From positions 5,667,001-5,731,000 of the forward strand of contig JANTQA010000048.1 in assembly GCA_027625915.1 (NCBI GenBank): a stretch of 64,000 nt of DNA, written 5' to 3'. The notes under the pieces were generated by a model that saw only the letters and a list, made by a program, of their open reading frames with translations, was not told where the DNA came from and did no database searches. Position 1 is the first letter of the stretch. Every line of letters begins with the position of its first letter. Shown here in pieces: positions 45,933 to 59,108 of the stretch. The position numbers were made by a program, and so were the translations under genes. The stretch is from Anaeramoeba flamelloides. Its lineage: Eukaryota > Metamonada > Anaeramoebidae.

Positions 45933-46661
45933 TATATATAGAATACTTTTTTTTTTCTTGTAGTTAAGAAAACAAAATTATATTAACCTCAAGGACCCTA
46001 ATTACTAAATATAAAATTATGGATATTATGAGAACAAGTAAGTTGGTGGATTTGGATATTCTTTTTGAAAAGTGATTTTTTAATTCCACTTCATCGTTTG
46101 GTGGTTTTTGTTCAAATTATTATACAGAATTTCAAAGTAAAAAATAATTCTAATAATTCAGATGAATGTATCTGAAAATTGGTGAACTTTCAGAACCAAA
46201 TATAGGTTTCCTGTTTCGAGTTAAAATTGTTACAATATGGACTTTTAAAATGAAGATTTTACAATTTGGAAAATTGAAGGTTTCAAGAAGAGTTCTCATG
46301 TTGGCCTTCTTATTAATATGATACATATTCTGCTGACAATTATCACCAGCCCTTGAATATACAATCTTGTATTTTTTTTTTTTATTGAGCGAAATGTCAA
46401 AAAAAATTTATTTTTCGTTTTGAAAATTATCAATTTTTGTTTTTTTAATTTTTAAATTAGTTAAGATTAAAAGCCACATCAGGTGCTGATATAGATTTAT
46501 TTTCAAATCTTCCAAATTATTTAAATAATAAATATGTAGTATCTCACTCACAAAATCTGGTGTTGCTTTTAGAAAAATCATTTTATATAAATAAAAAAAA
46601 GTTATTTTTATTTTTATTTTGTTAAATGTCAAAAAGTAAAAAAAAAAATCATTATGGGGAT

Positions 46662-46858
46662 TTGACGATATCTATGTTAAGTTGAGATAAAGTTTCAAAA
46701 ATCGTGATTATTTTTAACAAATCACGATATTCTATAAAATTGCGATAATTAATAATATCGTGATAATACCACAAATCGCGATATTCTATAAAATCTCGAT
46801 AATTATTTAAAAATCGTGATAAAATGTCAAAATATTATGATTACAATTAAATCGCGAT
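46662..46858. repeat. Iteron-like array: ATCGYGAT-type palindrome every 18-20 bases (array 1)
   Basis: Motif starts that I can place: 46662 TTGACGAT, 46682 TTGAGATA, 46701 ATCGTGAT, 46721 ATCACGAT, 46739 ATTGCGAT, 46757 ATCGTGAT, 46775 ATCGCGAT, 46793 ATCTCGAT, 46813 ATCGTGAT, 46833 ATTATGAT, 46851 ATCGCGAT. The spacing is 18-20 throughout. A 54-base higher-order repeat is also visible (46719-46750 against 46773-46804). Spacers are A/T only. Regular spacing near two helical turns suggests a protein-binding array or a decayed tandem repeat. Confidence 0.75.
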
Positions 46859-47758
46859 CTATTAGTTGATAGATTTTGGGCTAATTCGACAATATTTTTA
46901 AAAAGAAAAATTTTCTTTGATCAAAAAATAGATTTTGAGAAAAAAAAGTTATTCTTTAAAAAAAAAATAAAAAAAATACTCGATCCAATCAAGGATCAGA
47001 TCAAAGAGTTTTCATTGTTTTTTATTTTGGTTTGATTGACTGATCGATCGATCATTTAGATCAACAAACGTAATAAAAAAGGCAAATAAATAGTTTCCCA
47101 GTCAACCGTGGTGTTGTAAATTGCTTTGATTAAAAAAAGCTTTGCAAAAACAACCAACCCTTTACCCTTTCTTTAAAGAATGTGTTCTTGGGTGAAAATA
47201 TTTTGTTTATTCGATGAAAGTTTAAAGGGGTTGATTAACTTTTCAAAAACTTTCTTAACAACCTAGCAACATTATCATCAATCATTAAGACTGTTTATAA
47301 ATTTATTTTCTTTTTGTTCTTATTCTTCTTCTCATATCTTTGTATTTTACATAAAACACAACTAGAGTTTGAAGGGTTTTTGTTTCATCGATCACCAATA
47401 AGAAGGAAAATTACTCTTTCTTCTTTTTGGTTATTTAACTTGTGAAGGTAATAACCTTATTTAAAAAAAAAAAAACATTTATTTTATATTAAAGTACTTT
47501 GATGAAATGGATGATTATTTGTTTGGTCATAAAATTCACAGATTTTATATTTTGTAAAATCAAAAAAATTAACTCATTCCTTTGATAAAAATTGTATGTC
47601 TTTCAAAACTTTCAAACACTTTAAGACATTATACGCCCCACAGCCCTTTCAATCACTTTCTAACATTTTTAAAGGGAGGGGAAGTGTTTTAAAAGTCTCA
47701 AAGATTTGTAAAATTCAGGGATTTTTTGTAAGGAGATTTCAGAAATATAATTTTCAAT

Positions 47759-47880
47759 TTCGCGATTTTTTATTTTATTGCGATAATTTGGAATAATCGG
47801 GATTTTATGATTTTTCGCAATAAAGTTTGACTAATCACGATTTTTTAATATTATCGCGAATTTATTGCTAATATCATGAT
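47759..47880. repeat. Iteron-like array, second block (array 2)
   Basis: Motif starts: 47759 TTCGCGAT, 47777 ATTGCGAT, 47796 ATCGGGAT, 47814 (TTCGCAA), 47834 ATCACGAT, 47853 ATCGCGAA, 47873 ATCATGAT. Spacing is 18-20, the same as array 1, which lies 0.9 kb upstream. Weaker units appear to trail to about 47915. Confidence 0.7.
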
Positions 47881-50800
47881 AATACATCTTATCATTAAAA
47901 CCTATATTATCATAAGTATAACTTTTGTGTTGGATCGTTAAAAATTGTCTTGTTCTTTTAATTTAACTCAACAAATGTATTTAACAAGAAAAATTATTAT
48001 CTATGATTTTGATTTAAAGCCAGATATTATATTTATAAAATTAGATAATTAGGGATTTATTGGGAATATTGAAAATAAACAAATTATCAATAAATTGTAA
48101 TTTTCATTTAAAATTGTAATTACTCTAATTTTATATTATACAAATTGCTATCTGTTTCAAAATTTCAACAATGTTAGAATTAATTTGTTTTCAGAAGATT
48201 TTTACTTTTTCTTTTTTCATTGATTTCTAGCAATACAACAAGCCTAAATTCGTGTGTCAGTCAAATGGTTAATAAACTGAAAGAATAAAAGAAAGTTGAA
48301 CTTTGAAATCAATCGATTTTTTATAATAGTCGGGAATTACTCATTCAAAGCGAAGAATAATAAAGCAAATAGAGGAGTTTTCATGCTAATTACAAAAAAA
48401 AAAAAAAAAAAAAATCTGAAACAACCTTCATCTTTATGGATGTATCGCCATCTTTTTTTTGTGAAAATCCTTTGGCTTTAAATAATCATATTTAAAATTT
48501 TTTGGAGTTAAGAAAGAAATTCATCTGAAAAAAAAAAAATAAAGAAAGAAATCATGAAGAGTTAGTAATATCCAAATATTTATCTTGGCTATATTATCAA
48601 GTGAAATAATTTAATATGAGTAATTATTTGACTCGGTATATTGATGTTGTTGATGAAAAGATTGAATCTAATAGTCAAATAAAGTTAAATAAAAAAACAT
48701 AATCTTTTAATACCAACCATTTATTTAATTTTATTTTTTTTTCTTCCTTTTATAAAAAAAAAATTGTTTTTGAAGATCTGTTTTTATGATCAAAAATCAT
48801 TTTTCTAATTAAAAATACTGAATATTATTTTTGAATGTATCAGATATTAAAAAGTAATTAATTTTTAACGGCGTGTTTTCGTCGATTGCCATGAATGGTA
48901 ATACATTATGTATTAATTTAATATCACTATTTGAAATAATATTGGGTGGTTTTTTAAACGATATTGTGAATTGAGAAAATAAAACATAATTTATTTTATT
49001 ATAGATTTAAAAGAATATGCCAATAGCAATCCTAATATTTTGTAATTCTCCCATAAATTATTTTAAAAAGTAATCCAACGGGCAAAGAATTTAGATTTTC
49101 CCATTACTGGTGTATTGATTCCCAATTTTTTTTTTTATTTCAAGTTGTGTAAACTCGTTAAAATACTTATAAGTCAATCTAATAATATTTTAAATACTTT
49201 TAATAAATTGTTTATTTTTATTGTTTTGAAAATTCAATGAAATTCCCAAGATTTGTAGGATGTTATGTTGTCGGAGTTTTTACATTTTTTGATTTTATTT
49301 TCGAATAATTGAAAACCAATTCTAAAAAAAAAAAAAAAAATTAACAAAAAACAATTTAATAAATCGACAAAAACTTTCTCATAAAGTTGAAATTATATTA
49401 TCTGATAAAATGAATTTTTTTTCAAAGGTTTGATATAAACTTGGACAAAAAGGGCAAAATACCACTATTACAAACAAGTCAATTCTCTTTTATTAGACAG
49501 CATTTTCAAAAGTATTAATTATTTCAAAAACCTTTTATTTAGAAATTTACAATTTTGGATTTGTTTTTTTTTTTTTTAATAAAAAGAAAATCTCTTAAAA
49601 TTAAATGACTAAATAAGCCAAATTTCAAAATTAGGGGGCAAACTTTATTATTATTTTTTTTTTCATTTTTCATTTGTCTTTCAAAAAATAAAATGATTAC
49701 ACTGTATTTTTATTCATTAATTTGTATTAATTGTTATCACCGAAGCACTTTAGTAAAATACATTAATGTTCAAAAAAAAAAATCAAATAATTAAACAAAT
49801 TTTTTTATGATGAAAAATCTGGCATTATTTTTGAAATTAAGCTTATAGCCAAAATAGAAAATTAAAATATTATACAAATGAATTTAGTTTTAACCTCTTC
49901 TAAAAAAGGATTTTTATTCTTCTGAAAAATATCATTGAAAATTCTCAAAATTACTTTCAATTATTGTTTTTTTTTAAATTTTTTTTCTCTGAAATTTTTG
50001 TTGTAAATATTAGTAAATCACAATATTTCATTTATTATTTTATACAAATGAATCGGCTTCGATTAAAATTTTTCAATTCAATTTTCCCTATGCTTAGAAA
50101 TAATTTGATATTTTTGCTAAGAAAAGAATGTTTGGATGTGTTTCTTCTTTTTAATGAGTTAATCAGTAAATTGGGTACTTTTTTTTTAAAAGTCAGTCAA
50201 AGTTATTCTCTCGTTTTAAAATTTTTAGTGTTTCTTAATTAGGAAATAATTCCTCTCATCTTTGAAATATTCCAAAACTAAATCAATATTTAAAGAGGTG
50301 TGTTGTTATAGTTGTTGTTGATTATAAGTTTTGGAGATCATTCTTATTGTATCTCTTTGAAAATTTTAGTTTTCTTTTGGATATTTTTATTTTTCAAAAA
50401 TTACTTTGATTTTTAAAAAAGTTTTTAATTTGACAAATAAATTTCAAAAATTGAATTTTAGTTAAATAAAATACTCAAAATGATTTCTACTTTGATGAAA
50501 TTAACTTTGTTAATCAAAATGAATTATTTCAGATATCTAAGAATAAAAATTATTCGATTTTTTTTGAGATTTGTGTCTTTGGGATTATTTTGACAATAAA
50601 CCAGATTTAATTAATATTTTGAAGGGATGATAAACCTGGCATTTTTATTCTTATAATACGAATAGTATTTGAGATAATAAAATCAAATATGAAATTTTAT
50701 CAAAAAGTGTTTATTAAAGAATTTCCAAAAAAATCTATCGATGTTGGCCCAATTTTTTGAGAGAATCTAGAACTTTAGAGCACCAATATATTTTTTGAAA

Positions 50801-50905
50801 AAAATTTCACACATTTCGTTTTAGGTATATATTATGGTGATTCCAATCCCTTAATTAGAGAAATTTTTTTAATAAAAATAACCATTATAAAATTAAATAT
50901 ATTAC

Positions 50906-51411
50906 CAATGATTGATCAATGTCTCTAATTTCACCATAGCTACAAGTAAAGGACTTGAGTGGAAAGTTTCTTTTTGTTGATGTTATCTGATTATTTTCTG
51001 TTTTCCAATTGAATATTTGTTGCAATTTTTTAATTTTCGTATGAGCAACACATAAAACTTCCAACTGAGGTATCGCTAAATGCAAATTTGAAACAACCCC
51101 TTCATGTACTTCGAAGATTTTGAGTGAAGGGAATAATGAGACTAAATTAAAGGCGTTTTGTTCTTGTTTTTTATTTTCAAGTGAATGGGTGCGCGTATTT
51201 TCTAATTCGAGGCAAAACCATTTGATTTTTCGTAAATACCAAAAAATATTTGCGGTTTGTTCTTCGAGTGAATTGACGGTCTGAAACCCAAAAGCATTCC
51301 GATTTTTGTTTGGTTTGGTAACTGTGCTTGACTTTGTCCATAATTTGATCAGCAATTCAATCCCTTGATGCCGAAGGCTTAACAGTCGTTTTCCTTTTGC
51401 TAGTTCTTTGA
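50906..51411 (-). CDS. Internal exon of an LRR-like protein
   Basis: A minus-strand frame open for 168 codons, with no in-frame ATG near its start. It is bounded upstream by acceptor caatacag (51412-51413) and downstream by donor TTG|gtaata (50904-50905), where the frame soon stops. Leucine-spaced segments (FPSLKIFEVHEGVVSNLHL, IPQLEVLCVAHTKIKKL, FPLKSFTCSYGEIRDI) resemble irregular LRRs as in F-box proteins. GC is above the surroundings. Flanking exons were not found. The frame remains open about 33 codons further upstream, so the acceptor is a choice. Confidence 0.5.
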
Positions 51412-52258
51412 CTGTATTGGTTTGAGAAATTAAATAGAATTTTGTTTTTTTGGTTAGAAAAAAATGATTTAACTTTAAATTATTCCAGTTTTGTTTTGGT
51501 TGTTAATTGCTTTTTTAGTAATCTTAAAACAGACTTGATTTCAATTACAAGAAACACCAAATTCCCAAATTTTGTTTGTTTGCTGGGATTGGAAATCTAA
51601 ATTGGATAAAATTTTCAGCTGATTATCTTTTTTTTCAATTATTCTGAAAAATTCCTTTTATTTTGGATTGTGGATACTCCTGTATATATCAGTATATACA
51701 ACAAAAAGAAAACAGTTAAAAAAAATAGTGCTCACAAATTCCAATTGATTACAAGAAGAATTTCTCCATTTGCAAAGGAAATTGAAAATTGAAGTGAAAA
51801 TTTATTCCTATTTATTACCCAAATGCTAGTAGTCGTTTCTGATCGTGTAATTTGTTTTTATTTCCTTTACTTTGAAAATAGTAAATATTTCCCATCAAAA
51901 TCTTGAGAACTAAGGGATTTCCAATTCAGCCCGATTGCGAATCACACTCTTTTCGGAAATCAAATTAACAAACAAAGTGTAAAGTAAATGGTTAGTTCAT
52001 GAAAGTGTCACTTTGTTGTGTTTGTTTACATCGGGTTGAAAGAAGAAAAGGTGTTATTTTAAAAGCGGTTTATTGAAGGATCGGTCTCCAAATAGATCTA
52101 TTTTAGAAAAGAGACCAGAGAACAAAAACAAAGGACAATTTTGTCCTGATTCAAAATAGCAAATATGTTTATTTTTATTTGCTTTTGTTTCGGAGAAAAA
52201 TTGTGGAAATAAAAAGAAGAAAGATCCGATTATAGGTGGTGTTGGAAATTGGTAGTTT

Positions 52259-52501
52259 TCAGTTTTGAATTTTACTTTTGATTTAATTAAAAGGATCTTG
52301 AAATTTTCAAGTCAATTGTGGAGTGTTGTTCAATATGAAACAAGAGAAAAAAGATCAATTAAAAGAGCTGAAAAGAATGCACACCAAGACGAAAAAACTT
52401 ACAATGAAGAGACAAATGAGAGTGAAGTTTTTTTAAGAAATCGTCATTCTTTAGATCAACATTTTTTCTGTTCTTCATCAAGAAAATCTAAAAAAAAATG
52501 A
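52259..52501 (+). CDS. Possible last exon, charged C-terminus of an unknown protein
   Basis: After the acceptor gtagttttcag (ending 52261) a frame runs about 80 codons to a TGA at 52499: ...QLWSVVQYETREKRSIKRAE... then NEETNESEVFLRNRHS. Composition is protein-like and GC is raised. An alternative short frame starts at an ATG in the same stretch. No upstream exon or family was identified. Confidence 0.3.
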   Translation, partial: SVLNFTFDLIKRILKFSSQLWSVVQYETREKRSIKRAEKNAHQDEKTYNEETNESEVFLRNRHSLDQHFFCSSSRKSKKK

Positions 52502-54094
52502 AATTTTTAGATAGATCATCAACATTCCCTTTCATTGAGCTAATTAGTACTGAAATTATTTGTTTTGGCAAACAATTTGTATTAACTTGTATATTGTTCT
52601 GGATTGGTTTGTCGTTAAGCTCTGAATTTCTGGAACCTAAGACCCTTATTGCACAAATATGAATTATTTTTTTTCATCTTTTAAAGTAATCCAATTTACC
52701 ACCAAGAATCAGGAAATAATTAAAATATTACTTGTTTTAGAGCAGTTTTTTGTTCAATAAAAGCTCAACCTAAGAATTTTAAGGTAGAACAAGTCAATAA
52801 AAATTATTGCAAACTGGAATGAATACAAAAAATAACTGTTCTTAATCTTTTTTCAACATTAAATTGTTTGAAACCATAGGATATGTTTGTAAATTATCGA
52901 AAAGTTTTGTAACATCATGAGATTTTTGTAGGGGTATTTGAATTTCATTAAAAGTATGAAACTGATTGAAAATGATAAGGGAATAATAATACTAAAAAAA
53001 ATATTCTTGAAAAATTTAATAACAAATTCAAAAAATTTAGTGCATCTTGAAATTGAAAAATCTGATTATTAAAAGACCAAGCTAGCTTTTAAAGGTATTT
53101 TTTGAACTGTATTATTTTTTCTAAAAATTTGATCCATTTTTCGAATTATTGAAAAGTTCAAAATTCAACATATTTCCAAATTATTTGAGAAAAATTATTT
53201 TTGGTACAGAAGATTGAAATCTTAATGTCTGTGAAGGAAGTGGTACTAGAAATATGCTTTCAAAAATAAGAAATTAAGTTTTTAAAAAACTGAGTTTAAA
53301 AAAAATAAATAATTTCACAAAAATATAATAATTCCTAAAAAGTCTTAAAAATATAATTTGATTCAAAGAACAAAGTTCGAAATCATTTTTTTCTTGTTGT
53401 TTAATAAAAAAATATTAGATAAGCAACGTTCAAACCATTAAATTAAAAATCTTCTCAAAATACTTTTTTAAAACCTAGAAAATTCAACGTATAATCAAAA
53501 GAAATATTTTTTAATTTGATTATTTTTAATCAATAATTAATAACCCAATCTTGTTAATTTCAGTGTTTTTATAATAAAACCAAAAATTTAATCATAAAAA
53601 ATATACAAAACAATAAATTTTTTTTAAATTCAACTCTAGTTTGGTTTAAATGTGTTCTTTGATGAAATTGAGTATGTAATTGTATTTAAGTTAAAATGTA
53701 TCGATATCCGGTTGAACTGAAAAAATCTTGTTAAATAAATATTCTAGCAATAAAAATTTAAAACTGGTAAAATTTTAATATTTCCTAAAGGGTTGTATTA
53801 TTTGTTTGAAAATATTTTTTGAAATTGAACAAATATTTTTTTGTGGTTTTTATAAGTTCTAATAACAATCAAAAACTATCCAATATGTAATGAACGATCA
53901 ATCTCCATAAATCAAAAATAAAAATTTGCTCCAATTTTTATTAAAAATGAAAAATGGTGAACTAAATTTCTGATTTGGGTCTTTTTAAAAGATAATTTTC
54001 GAAACAACAGTGTTATTTTTGAAATCATACTGTTTGGCGCTTTTTGGAATCATAAAGCTTTTTTTAACTTTTATTTTATAAGAATATCATTTTT

Positions 54095-55532
54095 TTTTCT
54101 TAGGATGGGTAAAAAAAAATGACAAAAAAAACCCATGTCCACAATGATGATTTAATTAGCTTATACTTTATATCAACTACTTGTCGCTTTTTTTACTCTT
54201 TCAATTTAATATATATATTCAAATTATGAATTGTTATTTTTTGTTATTGAAAAAAAAATTTAGGTTATTTGTGAAGGTTTCTAATTTTTAAAATTAGAAG
54301 ACTGGTGAAGATAAATAAAATTAGTTAATTTTATGTATAACGAGTATAGAAGTTTAAACTAAATTTCAAAAAAAGTGGAAATTAGAAGAGTCACTCGATC
54401 TTCTGACACATCCAATTTGAATCTTTTTAACAAACAATAACAATAATAAATACCAATTGAAAATTTTTTAAACCAAATTGATCAATTCGTTTGAGTAAGT
54501 ACTTTAGAGATGATTTTGGAAATACTCTTTTAGTGAAAAATTTGAGAAACATTAACAAAAAGAATTTTTTAAATTTTTATTAATTTTTTGTTTAAATAAA
54601 AATTGTAAATATATTAGTTTGTTTTTAAATTTAGTTTTTCTTATTAGTATTAACTAGCCAGTTTCAAATAATTACTCTTGTAATTTTTTTTTATTATTAC
54701 TTCAAAATAGGCAAATTAAAATTCTCAGTGGGTGATATTATATTATTACCTATTGAGAATTATCATCAGAATATTTTTTCGAATTCACTAAAATAAATCG
54801 AGTTATGATTTTCTTCTGGGATAGGCTATTAAATGACAAAAAATGACATATATACATGGATGATTTAATTTGCCTATACTTTAGATCAATTTCTTGCAAC
54901 TTACTTACTCTTTCCTTTTTGGCTATTTTTCAAATTTTGAATTGTTATTTTTTGTTATTCAAAATCAATATTTATGATGATAAGAATTTCTAATAATCAA
55001 AATTAGAAGAGTTGTGGAATAAATCAAATTAGTAAATTTTATGTAGATCAAGTATAGCAGCTTATACTAATTTTCAAAAAAGGTGAAAATTAAACGATCC
55101 GTTTAGTCATCTGACTCATCCAATTTGAATATTTTTAATCAAACAATAACAATAATAAATATATTATGAAATTTTCTAGATCAAATTGATCAATTTAATT
55201 AGGTTTGGTAATTTAAGATGATTTTGGAAATACTGTATAAGTGAAAGCTTTTCAAAATTATAAAAAAAATTGGTAGAATTTTTTACATTTTTTTTATTTA
55301 TTGTATAAAATAAAATCGGAAATATATTTGTTTTTTTTTTTGTTTGTTGTGCATTTTATTTTAATTATTGGTCTTAACTAGACGGTGTAAAATAATAACT
55401 CTTCCAATTTTTTTCATTTCTCAATAATAAGCTGATTACAATTCTCTCTCGGTGATATTTTTAATATTACCTATCTAGAATCATAATCGGCATATTTTTT
55501 CGAAGTGACTAAAATAACGCTAGTTATAATCC
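54095..55532 (+). repeat. Tandem duplication, two ~715-base units
   Basis: Unit 1 (about 54095-54811) and unit 2 (about 54812-55532) align end to end. Examples: ATGATTTAATTAGCTTATAC against ATGATTTAATTTGCCTATAC, CATCCAATTTGAAT in both, AAACAATAACAATAATAAAT in both, and GATGATTTTGGAAATACT in both. Diverged by point changes and small indels, so not recent. Non-coding. Confidence 0.75.
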
Positions 55533-56295
55533 CATTGAAATAATACACAGAATAAATCAGCAAAATTCAAAAATTAAATATTCGTCTGACTCAAACTATA
55601 CGTCAAATACATTAATTAAAAAAATAAAATAAAATAACTATAAAAAATAAAAATATGGATGTATTTGTAAAATTTAAAAAGTCCTTTGAATACCAGATTT
55701 TACAAAATAAAATTAAAATTTATTTAATTCTAAACAAATTTGAATTTCTTATGTAACAATCATAATTATTTAAATTTATTTTTTTTTTTTATTTTTTTTT
55801 TTTACTAAAAACAAAAGAAAAAGAAAAGTAAATTGTAGACAAATAAATTTTTTGAAAACAAAAAAGAGGATGATCAAAAAAAAATAATAATAATAATACA
55901 AACTAAGTATTATTTTCAGAAAAAACAAAAAAAAAAAAAAGAATTTTAAATAATAATTACTTTTATATATTTTCAATTTGTAATATTTAAGATATAAACA
56001 CACATTTACATATTTTTTTCTTTGCAAAAATAAATTTGAAAAATTATTAATTTAATAATTTTGAAAAGGTGAATACATATACATACGCTTATATACATAT
56101 AGATACATAGACATATACATGTGTAAAAAAAATAAATATCTATATATAATTAAAATGGATCGGTAAAAAACAAGAGAAAAAAGCATGTTTTTGGATTCCC
56201 AACATACTGAAGAATATCAAACCCCAATATTGTTTTTTTTTTTTTTTTTTTCCCAATTGTCATTTATCTTTGTTCAGATTGCTGCACACGGTCAA

Positions 56296-59108
56296 TTATA
56301 TTTGTTCAGATTGTTGCTCATAGCCATCTAATTCGATGTACTTATCTGTATCAAAAAGTAATTGTACATGTTCTTTTTGATCATCCTCAAAATATCCACA
56401 TTTTTTTTTCTTTTTCTGATTTCTTTTTTCATATTTCTTCTTCACATTATCTTTATAATTATTTGGCATTTTGAAATGTATTTTTTTTTGCTGATTATTA
56501 TTGTTTTTCTTGAAATTTCCTTTATTGTTGCCATTTGCATTCGAATTTTGCGTCAAGTTGGAAATTTTTTGCTCAAAATTTATTCCGTTATTATTGGTAT
56601 TTTTTCTGTATAATTGTGGTACATAATTTGACAGGGAATCCTCTCCAAAATCGGTCGAGGGTTCTGATGTTTGCAGTGCATATTCCAATAGCTCAAGATC
56701 AACGTTTTGGGTTCTGAACCCCTTATCGTTATTTTCGTTTCTTAATTGAATTGTAGCGTTAATAACATTTTTGGTTTTTGTTTTCTTTTTATTAAAATAC
56801 TTTGCCCCATTCCCGGTGCTAGTGTCAGAAAGGTAAACTTCTTTAATTTTAGTATATCCATAATCTAAGCCAGGATTCATCTTGTTAAATTGCTTTTGAA
56901 ATTTTATATTAATATTCTTTTCGTTCTGCATCTCGAAGCTTTTATCGTTGCTGTTCATTCGTAATTTGTTTTGTTTATTGTTTAAAATCCTTTTGTCTTT
57001 TTTTGGAAATTTATGACCCATCCCGGTTCTTTTTAAATTGCCAAATTTTTTATTAGTATGCTCCCATTTGTTCGTATATTTTTTTGTTGATTCTAATAAT
57101 TTCGGGGATGAATTTGAAAGGGTTGTTTCTTTTATTATTTTTAAATTAAATTGTGCACCATTCTCAGAATTATTACTAGATTGTTTGTTGTACAATTTAT
57201 GCAAATCAATTTTTGATTCGGATTTAAAGTTTCTATTTAGCAATGATTTTTTCATTGAAGCTTTACTTTGTCTTTTTTTATATTCCCTTGTTGTTATTTG
57301 ATTTGATTCTTCATCTTCTTCATCTTCATCTTCTTCTTCATCATCTTCTTCTTCTTCTTCCATTTCTTCCATTTCTTCTTCTTTTTGTTCCATTTCTTCT
57401 TCTTTTTGTTCCATTTCTTCTTCTTCTTCTTCCCCATGGTTTATATTTTTAATGTTGCATTTAATATCAAAATATTTATTTTTTTGGTTTAAATTTTTCT
57501 TTTTATTTTCCAAAATAATCTTGTTTTTCTTCTTTTCTATCACATTCAAGTCAAAGTTTAAACCGGTGCTTCCTTTTTCTAATCCAGTGCTTTTCCCATG
57601 GTCAACCGGTGATATTTTTGGTTCCAAACATGTTTCTTCTTCTTCTTCTTCTTCTTCTTCGTTTTCACATTGATTTTTATCATTTTTTTCTTTCCCTTCA
57701 ACTTCCACTTCCACTTCCACTTCCTCTTGATCTTCAATTTTATCTTCATCTTCATTTTCCTCCTCTGAAGTGGTGACTGCTAATATTTCGTTGGTTGTAA
57801 TAAAAGGGTTTTCATGGATTTCAATAAACTCAATTTTCAATTTGCACAGTATTTTACGAGGATCTATTTCGATCGAATTATATTGTAATTCGAGTCGATT
57901 TAATTTTCTTAGATGCTGAATGGTCGTCAAGCAGGAACTATTTAGCAAATTGTTGTTGCACCTTAAATCTTTTAAATTTTGTAGGTATTTGATTTTATTC
58001 GGGAGATCCCTTATTTGGTTCGTGTTAACCCATAAGATTTCGAGTCGATCAAGAAAGCCAATTGCGGATGGCAGTGAGCTTAGGATATTGTTATTCAAAT
58101 ATAAGGCAATCAATGAGGTCAATTTGCCGATATCATTTGGTATTGCAGTTAGACAGTTTTCGTTGATGTACAAATAATTTAAGCTTTTGAGTTCAAACAC
58201 CTCTTGTGGTAATTCGGAAATTAAATTATTTTTCAAATTTAAAGACTCCAATTTTTTTAAATTGCCTATTTCTTGTGGAAGTGTTTTTAAACAGTTGTAA
58301 GACAAATCTAATGTCAACAGATTGAGTTTCCCAATTTCGGAGGGAACTGAAGTCAGACTATTCATTTTTTTTTAAAATCAAAGCGAAAAAAAGAAATGGT
58401 TTATAATTAATTTGATTGAGAAAGTTTAAAAGGGCACTTCAAAGTAAAGGCAAAGACCATTTTTTTAAAGACTCCAAATTAATTCTTTTTTTGAAGAAAA
58501 AGTAAAATTTGACAAAAAAAAAAATTTGGATTAATAGTTTTGTTCAAACAAAACTCGTCATCTTTAAAATTAGAATTAACAGCGGATGTGTGAACTCTTG
58601 GTGTTTCGAACAATTTAATTAAAGACAGAAATAACGCAATCCCAATTTTTTTTTTTTCAAAGAACAAATTATTTTTTAAAAAAAAAATTTCTTGAAAATT
58701 GGTTTGTTTAATCCAAACGAATTCGCCAATCAATGAACGGGGAAGGAAATAATATAAAAAGGAAAGGAATTACAAATTTCTTGAAAGGTTGAGGCTATAC
58801 AAATTGTGAAGTTTATTGATTCGTGACGGGATTTGATCAATCATGTTATCAACTAAAGACAAGGTTACGATGTCTTTAATCTTTAAAACATTGTTTGGGA
58901 TTGTTAGTAACGAGTGGCTAGAGAACTCAAATCTTTTAAATTTGGCTTGTGATTTGCGCGCTTTTTTCACTTGGAAATTCACAGATTTAATTCCTTTCTG
59001 GACATTTGGAACTTTTTTGATTCGTTTGTATGCTTGTTTTTCTTTTTTTTTTGATTTTTTATGTTTTTTTGTTGATTTTGGTTTGTATTTTTTACAAGCA
59101 GATCCCAT
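56296..59108 (-). CDS. LRR protein (SHOC2/Scribble-type repeats), two exons, probable lipidated N-terminus
   Basis: Likely a membrane-attached scaffold. Exon 1 is 58774-59108 (ATG at 59108), exon 2 56296-58357. The 416-base intron (gtaatt...aatag) joins in phase to make LNLSRNFLTSVPSEIGKL, a perfect LRR across the junction, giving 798 aa. The N-terminus MGSACKKYKPK has Gly2 and Cys5 followed by a polybasic stretch, which suits N-myristoylation plus palmitoylation. About nine LRRs of the form LPxxIGxLxxLxxLxLxxNxL span ~65-300. The C-terminal half is low-complexity: an EV run, poly-Glu runs with an EEEMEQK repeat, then Asn/Lys-rich sequence. No kinase, GTPase or PP2C domain follows, so its role is unknown. 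Confidence 0.8.

Larger units (their letters stand above)
44349..50905. other. Long gene-poor region with repeat C and short-period arrays
   Basis: It contains repeat C copy 1 (45340-45932), two arrays of an ATCGYGAT-like motif (46662-46858 and 47759-47880) and otherwise AT-rich DNA with many homopolymer runs. Reading frames at 44877-45149, 47596-47796 and 49964-50242 are compositionally random. No gene was assigned. Confidence 0.55.
51412..56295. other. Gene-poor region with a possible exon and a tandem duplication
   Basis: 51850-52260 is somewhat GC-richer than the rest and could be a promoter region between the minus-strand LRR exon and a plus-strand exon at 52259-52501. 54095-55532 is a tandem duplication. 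A TACATA-type simple repeat lies at 56079-56122. No complete gene was recognised. Confidence 0.5.

Noticed and set aside
46408-46632. Frames on both strands near a string (GCTGATATAGATTT) also found in the fold-back element at 25.9 kb
   Set aside because: The shared string is short and the flanks do not align; likely coincidence.
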